Positions 49,393-57,048 of a stretch of 64,000 nucleotides of DNA are shown here, piece by piece. A program made the position numbers and the translations under genes. Source of the stretch: Candidimonas nitroreducens (GTDB taxonomy: Bacteria; Pseudomonadota; Gammaproteobacteria; Burkholderiales; Burkholderiaceae_B); the NCBI RefSeq assembly GCF_002209565.1, contig NZ_NJIH01000003.1, positions 248,001 to 312,000 on the forward strand, in the 5' to 3' direction. Below the pieces are notes generated by a model. The model ran no database searches, had not been told where the DNA came from, and saw only the letters and a list, made by a program, of their open reading frames with translations. The stretch's first letter is position 1. The number at the start of each line of letters is the position of its first letter.

Positions 49393-50571
49393 ATGGAATC
49401 GAATCCGGCTCCCGCGCAGGAAGCCCCCCGCCGCGTTGCGCACCTCGACATGGATGCCTTCTATGCGTCCGTGGAGCTGCTGCGCTATCCGGAATTGAAG
49501 GGGCTGCCGGTGGTGATAGGCGCGGCGCGCAGCGCCGGCCCGCGCCAGCGGCCCGATGGCACGCATGAATTCGCGCGCCTGCGCAATTACGCCGGGCGCG
49601 GCGTGGTAACGACCTCTACCTACGAGGCGCGGGCGCTGGGCGTGTTCTCGGCCATGGGCATGATGAAGGCCGCGCAGCTGGCGCCCGACGCCATCATGCT
49701 GCCGACCAATTTCCCCGTGTATCGCGAATATTCGCGCCGTTTCAAGCAGGCGGTGGCGGCCATCGCGCCGGCTATCGAAGACCGCGGCATCGACGAAATC
49801 TACATCGACCTGAGCGCGCACGCCGAGCCCTCGCGCGAGCTGGCACAGCGCCTGAAGGACGCGGTGCGGCAGGCTACGGGCCTAAGCTGCTCGATCTGCA
49901 TTTCGCCCAACAAGCTGCTGTCCAAGATCGGTTCCGAGCTGGACAAGCCCGACGGCCTGACCCTGCTCGGCATGGAAGACGTGCCCACGCGCATCTGGCC
50001 GCTGCCGGCGCGCAAGGTCAATGGCATAGGCCCCAAGGCCGGGGCGCACCTCGAGTCGCTGGGCATCGTCACGGTGGGCGACCTGGCGCGCGCCGCCCCC
50101 GACCTGCTGCAAGAGCATTTCGGCCTGAGCTACGCGCGCTGGCTGATAGCCGTGGCGCAGGGCATCGACGATCGCCCGGTGCGCACCCATACCGAGCCCA
50201 AGTCGATCAGCCGCGAAACTACCTTCGAGCGCGACCTGCACGTGCGGCGCGACCGCTCGCAGCTGTCGGACATATTGCAGCGCCTGTGCGAGCAGCTGGC
50301 CGCCGACCTGCAGCGCAAGGGCTATGAGGCGCGTACCATAGGCATCAAGCTGCGTTTCGAAGATTTCCGCACGGTCACGCGCGACGTCACGCTGCCCGAC
50401 GCCGCGATCGATGGGGTCGCCATACTGGTGGCGGCCAGAATCTGCCTGAAGCGCATCGTTCTGGATCATCGCATCCGCTTGCTGGGCGTGCGTGCCGGCA
50501 GCCTTGCGGCGCGGCGCGATCCCGATGCGGGGGCGGATCGGGGGCACGGGGTGCAACTGCAGTTGTGCTGA
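49393..50571 (+). CDS. dinB: DNA polymerase IV (Y-family)
   Basis: DinB is an error-prone translesion polymerase. The 392-residue product has the N-terminal HLDMDAFYASVE with catalytic Asp19/Asp21, the second acidic site in RGIDEIYIDL near residue 132, and the helix-hairpin-helix segment near 205. A roughly 25-residue insert (ARSAGPRQRPDGTHEFARL) follows PVVIG, as in other betaproteobacterial DinB from memory. The C-terminal GVQLQLC could be a clamp-binding tail. The gene stands alone with its own 268-base upstream gap and no obvious LexA site. Confidence 0.94.
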   Translation: MESNPAPAQEAPRRVAHLDMDAFYASVELLRYPELKGLPVVIGAARSAGPRQRPDGTHEFARLRNYAGRGVVTTSTYEARALGVFSAMGMMKAAQLAPDAIMLPTNFPVYREYSRRFKQAVAAIAPAIEDRGIDEIYIDLSAHAEPSRELAQRLKDAVRQATGLSCSICISPNKLLSKIGSELDKPDGLTLLGMEDVPTRIWPLPARKVNGIGPKAGAHLESLGIVTVGDLARAAPDLLQEHFGLSYARWLIAVAQGIDDRPVRTHTEPKSISRETTFERDLHVRRDRSQLSDILQRLCEQLAADLQRKGYEARTIGIKLRFEDFRTVTRDVTLPDAAIDGVAILVAARICLKRIVLDHRIRLLGVRAGSLAARRDPDAGADRGHGVQLQLC

Positions 50572-50705
50572 ATGGGCGCAGGCGGCAGGGGCGGGCCGTC
50601 CATACCCAACCGGTTCCGGCCGCCGCGCATCGCTGGCGGTCGTTCAAGATCCCGGCGGCCCGGTCGAAAGCGGCCGGCGGGTGTTTGGCCGGCCTCCGGC
50701 CTGTT

Positions 50706-50744
50706 GCTATTGGATAAAGCTATTGGATAAAGCTATTGGGTAAA
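50706..50744. repeat. 13-base tandem repeat, three copies
   Basis: GCTATTGGATAAA is repeated at 50706, 50719 and 50732, the last with one change (GGGTAAA). The array ends ten bases before the start of the CoA-transferase gene and includes the region of its ribosome site. Copy number change would shift the spacing of any upstream promoter relative to the gene. Confidence 0.85.
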
Positions 50745-50754
50745 GGAACCGAGC

Positions 50755-52149
50755 ATGGACAGTGCTTCGACGATAGCCGCGTTTCTGGCGGCTTGTGCTT
50801 TCGAGGATGATCGGCCCGAGGCTCCGCACCTCGAGGTAGGCGGCATGGGCTCTCTGCCTTCGGCCTTCGCCGTTACCGAACTGGCGACGGCCGCGGTGGG
50901 CGTGGCTGCCCAGGCGCTGGCGCAATACATGCGGCTCGGGTTCGGGCGCCCGCCCGCCGTGCGGGTGGATCGGCGCCTGGCCTCGTTCTGGTTCGCCTCG
51001 TCGCTGCGGCCCCAGGGCTGGAGCCCGCCCGATGCGCGCGACGCGGTCACGGGCGATTACGCCTGCCGCGACGGCTGGATACGCCTGCACGCCAATATGC
51101 CGCCGCATCGCGCCGCCGAGCTGGCGGTGCTGGGCGCCGCGCCCGAACACGACGCGGTGGCGCGCGCCGTGGCCGGCTGGGACGTCCAGGAACTGGAGGC
51201 CGCGATCGTGGCCGCGGGGGGCTGCGCCGCCATGATGCGTACGCGCGAGGCATGGGCCGCACATCCGCAGGGCGCGGCGGTGGCGGCGGAGCCCTTGTTC
51301 CAAGTGATACCCGGGGCCGGGCAGGCGCCTGGCGAGCCTCCCGCCGCTGCGCAGGCAACGGCGGATCGGCCTTTGGCGGGCTTGAAGGTGCTGGATCTGA
51401 CCCGGGTGCTGGCCGGCCCGGTCTCGACCCGTTTTCTTGCCGGCTATGGTGCGCAAGTGCTGCGCCTCGATGCGTCATTCTGGGTCGAGCCGGGCATGGT
51501 GCCCGAGGTCACGCTGGGCAAGCGCTGCGCCTTGCTGGATCTGAAGGACGAGGCCGGGCGCCGCCAGTTCGCGGCGTTGCTGGCGCAGGCCGATGTGCTG
51601 GTGCACGGCTGGCGCCCCGATGCCCTGGAGCGCCTGGGCCTGGGCGCCGAGCGGCGCCAGCAGATACGCCCCGGACTGGTGGATGTCTGCCTGGACGCCT
51701 ACGGCTGGACTGGCCCGTGGCGCGGGCGGCGCGGCTTCGACAGCCTGGTGCAGATGAGCAACGGCTTCGCGCACGCCGGCATGCTGCACTACGGGCGCGA
51801 GCGGCCCACGCCCTTGCCGGTGCAGGCGCTCGATCAGGCTACCGGCTACCTGATGGCGGCGGCGGTCTTGCGCGGTCTGGCGCGGCGCCTGGAACACGGT
51901 GCCGGCAGCATGACCCGCTTGTCGCTGGCGCGCACGGCGGTGTTGCTGAACTCGCAGTCCGCACCGTCCGCGGCACAAGACCTCGAGCCCGAGACCGCCG
52001 CCGACCTTGCCCCCGCGATCGAGCGTACGGAATGGGGCTCGGCCCGGCGTTTGCGCCCGCCTTGCGAGGTCGAGGGTGCGCCCATGCGCTGGGATCTGCC
52101 GGCCAGCCCGCTGCGCAGCGCCCCGCCGTTGTGGCAGGACGGAAAATAG
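50755..52149 (+). CDS. CaiB/BaiF-type CoA-transferase, apparently permuted
   Basis: The 464-residue protein belongs to the class III CoA-transferases. Normal members begin with the segment PLAGLKVLDLTRVLAGP; here that segment begins at residue 206. The first 200 residues instead resemble the usual C-terminal part (DGWIRLHANMPPHRAAELAVLG at about 106-127 and MRTREAWAAHPQG). The presumed catalytic Asp329 lies in GRRGFDSLVQMSNG. So the two halves are in reversed order, as if circularly permuted or fused. The substrate acid is unknown. The 13-base tandem repeat lies directly before the start. Confidence 0.8.
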   Translation: MDSASTIAAFLAACAFEDDRPEAPHLEVGGMGSLPSAFAVTELATAAVGVAAQALAQYMRLGFGRPPAVRVDRRLASFWFASSLRPQGWSPPDARDAVTGDYACRDGWIRLHANMPPHRAAELAVLGAAPEHDAVARAVAGWDVQELEAAIVAAGGCAAMMRTREAWAAHPQGAAVAAEPLFQVIPGAGQAPGEPPAAAQATADRPLAGLKVLDLTRVLAGPVSTRFLAGYGAQVLRLDASFWVEPGMVPEVTLGKRCALLDLKDEAGRRQFAALLAQADVLVHGWRPDALERLGLGAERRQQIRPGLVDVCLDAYGWTGPWRGRRGFDSLVQMSNGFAHAGMLHYGRERPTPLPVQALDQATGYLMAAAVLRGLARRLEHGAGSMTRLSLARTAVLLNSQSAPSAAQDLEPETAADLAPAIERTEWGSARRLRPPCEVEGAPMRWDLPASPLRSAPPLWQDGK

Positions 52150-52559
52150 TGCAGCGAAGGTATGAAGTTATAAAGCGCAAGCCCGTGTGGCGGGGGGCGG
52201 GCCGCCCAGGCTGCAAGCGCGGCGGCGGGCGCGGTGGCCGACGCAGAGCTTGATGTAAGGATCGATGCAAGAACCGCTGCAAGAACCGCTGCAAGGGCCG
52301 ATGCAAGGGCCGATGCAAGGGCCGATGCAAGGGCCGGCAAGGGTCGATGCAAGGGTCGATGCAGGGGCCGGCGGCCAAGCCAAAAATAACACCAAGGTAT
52401 TTGTGTGATTGTTTATATATCAAATAAGAATATATAAGTAAGAATGAAATCGTTACCAATTCGACCGGCCGTTGTTAGCATGAACATATGTGCGACAGAT
52501 ATATATCCGGCGCGGGCGCGCCGGCTCCGTCGCATTTCTCGCTTTAAAAGAGCCAAACA
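52150..52559. other. Repeat-bearing intergenic region and promoter
   Basis: The 410 bases contain a degenerate 12-base tandem repeat array, then a very AT-rich stretch (about 52380-52450, with TATATATC and ATATATAAG elements) that probably carries the promoter of the ABC receptor gene. No gene is supported here. Confidence 0.6.
52251..52369. repeat. Degenerate 12-base tandem repeat, about ten units
   Basis: The unit is GATGCAAGGGCC with variants GCTGCAAGAACC, GATGCAAGGGTC and one unit shortened by two bases. Three central copies are identical. Each unit encodes four residues in any frame, so long open frames exist here, but none has gene-like context. The array ends just before the AT-rich promoter region. 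Confidence 0.85.
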
Positions 52560-53369
52560 ATGAAATTCAGTACTTTCCTGCGCACTGCGCTGGCGGCCGC
52601 GACGCTGGCGTTCACCAGCCTGGCCGGCGTCTCCGCTCACGCCGATGGCCTGCTCGGCAATATCAAGGCGCGCGGCACCCTGCTGGTTGGTGTCGAGGGC
52701 ACGTATCCGCCCTTTAATTTCGTCGACCCCAAGACCCGCCAGCTCGACGGCTTCGACATCGATGTGGCCAAGCTGATCGCCGCCAAGCTCGGCGTCAAGG
52801 TGCAGTTCGTCAAAACCGAATGGAGCGGCATTCTGGCCGGCCTGGAGGCTGGCAAGTTCGACGTCATCATCAACCAGGTCGGCATCACTCCCGAACGCCA
52901 GAAGACTTTCGACTTCTCGGTGCCCTACGTGGCTTCCAGCCCGCAACTCATCCTGCGCAAGAACGACACCCACGACTACAAGAGCTTTGCCGACCTCAAG
53001 GGCAAGAAGCTGGGCGTATCGCAAGGCAGCAACTACGAGGCCCTGGCCAAGGCTCAGCAGGGCGTAATCGTCAAGAGCTATCCGGGCGCGCCCGAATACC
53101 TGGCGGATCTGGTGGGCGGGCGCGTCGATGCGGCGCTGAACGACCAGCTGATGACGGCCTACCTGGTCAAGACCTCCAGCCTGCCCATCAAGGGCGGAGC
53201 GATCGTCGGCGGCCCGAAGTTCAACGGCATTCCCTTCAAGAAGGGCAACCCGAAATTCGCCGCGGCCCTGAACAAGATTCTTGAAGATTCCTTCAAGGAC
53301 GGCCAGTTCGCCAAGATCTCCGACAAATGGTTCGGCATCGATGTCAGCAAGGTTCGCAAGGCAAACTGA
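52560..53369 (+). CDS. Amino-acid ABC transporter substrate-binding protein (cystine-type)
   Basis: The 269-residue periplasmic receptor has a signal peptide of about 28 residues ending in SAHA, then a family-3 solute-binding domain with GTYPPFNFVDPKTRQLDGFDID and DVIINQVGITPERQKTFDFS in shorter pieces. It resembles FliY/TcyJ-type cystine receptors. The permease gene follows after 19 bases; no ATPase gene is near. The AT-rich leader upstream probably carries its promoter. Confidence 0.92.
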   Translation: MKFSTFLRTALAAATLAFTSLAGVSAHADGLLGNIKARGTLLVGVEGTYPPFNFVDPKTRQLDGFDIDVAKLIAAKLGVKVQFVKTEWSGILAGLEAGKFDVIINQVGITPERQKTFDFSVPYVASSPQLILRKNDTHDYKSFADLKGKKLGVSQGSNYEALAKAQQGVIVKSYPGAPEYLADLVGGRVDAALNDQLMTAYLVKTSSLPIKGGAIVGGPKFNGIPFKKGNPKFAAALNKILEDSFKDGQFAKISDKWFGIDVSKVRKAN

Positions 53370-53388
53370 GCGCGGAGCCGGTTGAACC

Positions 53389-54048
53389 ATGAGTTTGCTC
53401 GACCTGTTCAGCCTGGCCGCGCCCATATTGCTCAAGGGCACGGGCTATACGCTCATCTTCGCGTTCTCGGCGATGTTCGGCGGGCTGCTGCTGGGCTTCG
53501 CCCTGGCCGTGGCGCGCATCGTGCCCCATCGCCTGAGCCAGTGGCCGGCCGCGGTCTACGTCAGCATGATGCGCGGCACGCCGCTGCTGGTGCAGGTGTT
53601 CATCGTGTACTACGGCCTGCCCGGCATCGGCATCTCGTTCGACCCGCTGACCGCGGGCGTGCTGGCGCTGAGCCTGAACGCCGGGGCCTATATTTCCGAG
53701 AGCCTGCGCGGGGCCATACTGGGCATAGGCCGCGGCCAGTGGTCGGCCGGCTATAGCCTGGGCCTTACCTATGGACAGAACCTCTATTACGTGGTGCTGC
53801 CGCAGGCGCTGCGCCTGGCGGTGCCCTCGATGAGCAACACGCTCATCAGCCTGATCAAGGACACTTCGCTGGTGTCGGTCATCACCGTGACCGAGCTGCT
53901 GCTGGCCACCAAGGACGTCATCGCCACCACCTTTCGGCCGCTGCCCCTGTACCTGGCGGCCGCCGGCATCTACTGGGTGCTGAGCCTGTGCCTGGAGCGC
54001 GTGCAGCTGCGGCTGGAAAAATATTTCGGGCGCGGCGAGGCCGTCTGA
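53389..54048 (+). CDS. Amino-acid ABC transporter permease (TcyL-type)
   Basis: The 219-residue membrane protein has about five transmembrane segments and the polar-amino-acid permease signature SMMRGTPLLVQVFIVYYGLP plus the conserved loop around PQALRLAVPSMSNTLISLIKD. It works with the receptor upstream. The ATPase that should complete the importer is not encoded here; the next gene is the unrelated MOSC protein on the other strand, so the ATPase must be elsewhere. Confidence 0.92.
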   Translation: MSLLDLFSLAAPILLKGTGYTLIFAFSAMFGGLLLGFALAVARIVPHRLSQWPAAVYVSMMRGTPLLVQVFIVYYGLPGIGISFDPLTAGVLALSLNAGAYISESLRGAILGIGRGQWSAGYSLGLTYGQNLYYVVLPQALRLAVPSMSNTLISLIKDTSLVSVITVTELLLATKDVIATTFRPLPLYLAAAGIYWVLSLCLERVQLRLEKYFGRGEAV

Positions 54049-54190
54049 TACGGGTTTGCCGCCGAAAAGACCCGTGCCTTGCGCTATGCAAAGGCCTGGT
54101 GCTGCCTTGCCGAACGGCTTCCGCCAGCCCCCGCTACGGGCGAGGTTTCCAGCGCGGGCTTGCCGTCCCGTTGGCAAGCCGCCTGCAGGC

Positions 54191-55057
54191 TCAGAGGTCG
54201 AACTCGGGCTCGACCGCATCGTCCACGCGTATCGTGGCGGGCGCGCCGTCCATGACCGCGTTCACGCCGAACAGCACCCCGTCGTCGAAGCTGCGGTAGC
54301 GCAGCAGGGTCAGGCCGGGCTCGTCGGCCGACACGGCCGTGTTCTGGTCGATGTTGGGAATGGGGCAGCGCGCGCAGCGCTTGACGAAGGCAAAGTGGTG
54401 GCCGCCGATGCCGACCCCGGCCAGATAGTCTTCCTCATTGGGCTCCAGCCCCGCGATGACGATGCTGGGGCGGAAGCGGTTCATGGGCACGGCGGCCACG
54501 CCGCGCTCGGCGAGCCTGCGGTTGAGCTCGTCCAGCGAGGCCTGGCCGATGAACAGGAAGGGGTAGCCGTCGGCGAAGGCGAACTGGTGCTCGGCCGGAA
54601 AATCGGGCGCCCAGTCGCGGTGCTTGTCTATCCATGGGCCCACGTATTCCGGGTTGGCCGCGCGCCGCGCCTGCGAGTGCACGCGCAGCAGGCGGCAGGC
54701 CTGCCCCAGGTGGCGGCTGAGCCATTGCGCCACCGCGTCGCCCTCGTCGGCGCCCAGCGTGTCGGAGTTCCAGATGCGCACCGCCACGGCCTCGCGTGCC
54801 GCGCCGCCGTGCCGCAGCGGTACGCGGATGCCGGGCAGGCCGGGCGCCGACAAGTGCAGGAATTCTTCGTCCAGCGCCGGCTGGATCAGCGCCATCGGGG
54901 CGCAGCTGCGCTGCGTCATGAAGATGCCGCGCGCATCGACGATTACCCAGTTGCGGTCGTAGGGCAGTCCCGCAGGCGAAACCAGGGCCTGGGTGTGCGC
55001 GATGCCGGCGCAGGATTTGACGGGGTAGCTGTACAGGCTGTGAACGGTGACGGGCAT
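54191..55057 (-). CDS. MOSC domain-containing protein
   Basis: The 288-residue protein has an N-terminal MOSC beta-barrel domain (VHSLYSYPVKSCAG) followed by a MOSC domain with the conserved cysteine in FVKRCARCPIPNID. MOSC proteins handle molybdenum cofactor sulfur or carry Moco-dependent reductase activity in the mARC/YiiM group. It is convergent with the ABC permease gene and divergent from the aminotransferase gene, with no obvious operon partner. Confidence 0.9.
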   Translation of the reverse strand: MPVTVHSLYSYPVKSCAGIAHTQALVSPAGLPYDRNWVIVDARGIFMTQRSCAPMALIQPALDEEFLHLSAPGLPGIRVPLRHGGAAREAVAVRIWNSDTLGADEGDAVAQWLSRHLGQACRLLRVHSQARRAANPEYVGPWIDKHRDWAPDFPAEHQFAFADGYPFLFIGQASLDELNRRLAERGVAAVPMNRFRPSIVIAGLEPNEEDYLAGVGIGGHHFAFVKRCARCPIPNIDQNTAVSADEPGLTLLRYRSFDDGVLFGVNAVMDGAPATIRVDDAVEPEFDL

Positions 55058-55486
55058 GGTGCTGGGCGGTGTGGGTAGTGAGGCGCGGGCGAGCGGCGCC
55101 GCGCCTTGTGCATCATACTGTCTTCGGGCCGCGCCCGGCGGAAGGGCTGCCGGATCAGGGCGCTGACACCGATCGGGCGCAAGGGTTGCCAGTTTTCATG
55201 GCGTTCGTTCGATTTGGCGCTTGCCCGGCTTCGACGGGCGCAAGCACCGCGGTCTGAAATGCACCGCTGCGCCATTGCCATCTGCGCTGTGACGAAAATG
55301 CCGCAAGATTCCGCGGTACGGGCCATTTGCGGCCCGTACGCCGTCGCAATCCGGGATCGGGGGCGGTTTGCTCTTTATAATTTATTTCCCGGCCTTTCCC
55401 GGCGCGGCGGCCGCCCTGCGGCGCCACGTTCCCACCCCGGACGGCCCGGCATTCCATTCCCCCCCTTTTCGTACAAGGAAGCCAAA
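55058..55486. other. Intergenic region upstream of the aminotransferase gene
   Basis: These 429 bases hold no supported gene. They contain a perfect GC-rich hairpin and, further on, a TATAAT element at 55376-55381 that could be the -10 box of the downstream gene; no good -35 element is seen. Confidence 0.5.
55316..55339. promoter_or_regulatory. Perfect hairpin upstream of the aminotransferase gene
   Basis: GTACGGGCC at 55316-55324 pairs with GGCCCGTAC at 55331-55339 around a 6-base loop. It lies 37 bases before the TATAAT element, so it is more likely an operator or the end of an upstream transcript than an attenuator. Confidence 0.5.
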
Positions 55487-56677
55487 ATGAAATTCAGCCA
55501 GACGGACGCAAACGCGCTCATGGAAATCACCTCGCGTCCGGAGCTCATGTTCGTCCGCGGCAGCGGCTCTTGGCTGGAAGACAACAACGGCAAGCGATAC
55601 CTGGACTTCATCCAGGGCTGGGCGGTGAACTGCCTGGGCCATTGCCCCGCGCCCGTGGTCAAGGCCGTCAACGAGCAGGCCGCGAAGCTGATCAACCCTT
55701 CGCCGGCGTTCTACAACCAGCCGTCCATCGAGCTGGCCACGCGCTTGGCCGGGGCCTCGTGCTTCGACCGCATCTTCTTCGCCAACAGCGGCGCCGAGGC
55801 CAACGAGGGCGCCATCAAGCTGGCGCGCAAGTGGGGCCAGATCAATCGCAAGGGTGCCTACAAGATCATCACCTTCGACCACAGCTTCCATGGCCGCACG
55901 CTGGCTACCATGTCGGCATCCGGCAAGCCGGGCTGGGACAAGATCTTCGCACCGCAGGTCGACGGCTTTCCCAAGGCCGACCTGAACGACCTCGATTCAG
56001 TGCGCGCCCTGATCGATGACCAGACCGTGGCCGTAATGCTCGAGCCCGTGCAGGGCGAGGGCGGGGTGATCCCCGCCACCGCCGAGTTCCTGCGCGAGCT
56101 GCGCCGCCTTACCCAAGAGCGCGGCCTGCTGCTCATCGTCGACGAGGTGCAGACCGGCATGGGGCGTACCGGCAAGCTGTTCGCCTATGAACACGCCGGC
56201 ATCGAGCCCGACATCATGACCCTGGGCAAGGGCATCGGCGCGGGCGTGCCGCTGGCCGCGCTGTGCGCGCGCGAGGCCGTCAGCTGCTTCAAGCATGGCG
56301 ACCAGGGCGGCACCTACAACGGCAACCCGCTGATGACGGCCGTGGGCGTGGCGGTGTTCGACACACTGACGGCACCGGGCTTCATGGAGTCCGTCAATGC
56401 CCGTGCCGACCAGCTGTCGCGCGGCCTGAACGAGCTGTCGGCCAAGTGGGGCATGAAGGGCGAGCGCGGCCAGGGCCTGCTGCGCGCCCTGATCATGGAT
56501 CGCGACGACGGCACCGCCATTGTCGACGCCGCGCGCGAGGCATTGCCGGAAGGCATGCTGCTGAATTCGCCGCGCCCCAACCTGCTGCGCTTCATGCCGG
56601 CGCTGAACGTGTCGGCCGACGAGGTGGCGCAGATGCTGCAGCGCCTGGACGCGGTGATCAAGCAGCTGCGCGGCTGA
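55487..56677 (+). CDS. Acetylornithine transaminase family protein (ArgD-like)
   Basis: The 396-residue PLP aminotransferase of class III is closest to acetylornithine/succinyldiaminopimelate transaminases, with [40 protein letters not shown] and the Schiff-base lysine in [10 protein letters not shown]. It should act in arginine or lysine synthesis, or in ornithine/GABA transamination; the genome position gives no operon partner. AAGGAAGCC lies just ahead of the ATG. A GC-rich hairpin follows the stop. Confidence 0.88.
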   Translation: MKFSQTDANALMEITSRPELMFVRGSGSWLEDNNGKRYLDFIQGWAVNCLGHCPAPVVKAVNEQAAKLINPSPAFYNQPSIELATRLAGASCFDRIFFANSGAEANEGAIKLARKWGQINRKGAYKIITFDHSFHGRTLATMSASGKPGWDKIFAPQVDGFPKADLNDLDSVRALIDDQTVAVMLEPVQGEGGVIPATAEFLRELRRLTQERGLLLIVDEVQTGMGRTGKLFAYEHAGIEPDIMTLGKGIGAGVPLAALCAREAVSCFKHGDQGGTYNGNPLMTAVGVAVFDTLTAPGFMESVNARADQLSRGLNELSAKWGMKGERGQGLLRALIMDRDDGTAIVDAAREALPEGMLLNSPRPNLLRFMPALNVSADEVAQMLQRLDAVIKQLRG

Positions 56678-56695
56678 ACAGGCCCTAGTTGCGGC

Positions 56696-56719
56696 GAAGG
56701 CCGGCTCCGGCCGGCCTTC
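56696..56719. terminator. GC-rich hairpin after the aminotransferase gene
   Basis: GAAGGCCGG at 56696-56704 pairs with CCGGCCTTC at 56711-56719 through nine base pairs around a six-base loop. It lies between convergent genes and could stop both transcripts, although no T-run follows. Confidence 0.45.
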
Positions 56720-56772
56720 GGGTTGGGCCGGCAAATCATCGGGCCTGGGCTGCCGCTGGAACAGCTGCGTAG

Positions 56773-56964
56773 TCAGGCCGCGGCGGCGGGGGCTTCGTTT
56801 AGCGCGGCGCGCTCGATCAGGGCGCTTATGCGTTCGGGGTCGCCTATTTCCAGCATGCTGAGCAGGGCGTAGCGGGCCAGAATATCCATGGCCTGCTCTT
56901 GCCCCGCGGCGCTCAGGGTCTTGCACAACTGGGTGTAGACGCGATCCAGATCCAGATCATTCAT
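56773..56964 (-). CDS. DUF2783 domain-containing small protein
   Basis: The 63-residue protein starts MNDLDLDRVYTQLCKTLSAAG and carries the DUF2783 pattern of about 60 residues. Such proteins usually sit beside FAD-dependent aromatic monooxygenases, as here; function is unknown. AGGAG precedes the ATG at 56964. It is 84 bases behind the monooxygenase stop on the same strand, so they probably form one transcript. Confidence 0.82.
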   Translation of the reverse strand: MNDLDLDRVYTQLCKTLSAAGQEQAMDILARYALLSMLEIGDPERISALIERAALNEAPAAAA

Positions 56965-57048
56965 GAGGGTGCTCCTGGTTTTCTGATATGAGGCCGTGCG
57001 CGTGGCCAGCGGCAAGGCTCGCCGCCGCGCCGCGCATGCGCTGCCGAT

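Noticed and set aside
52251-52369. CRISPR array
   Set aside because: The 12-base units are contiguous with no unique spacers and no cas genes are near.
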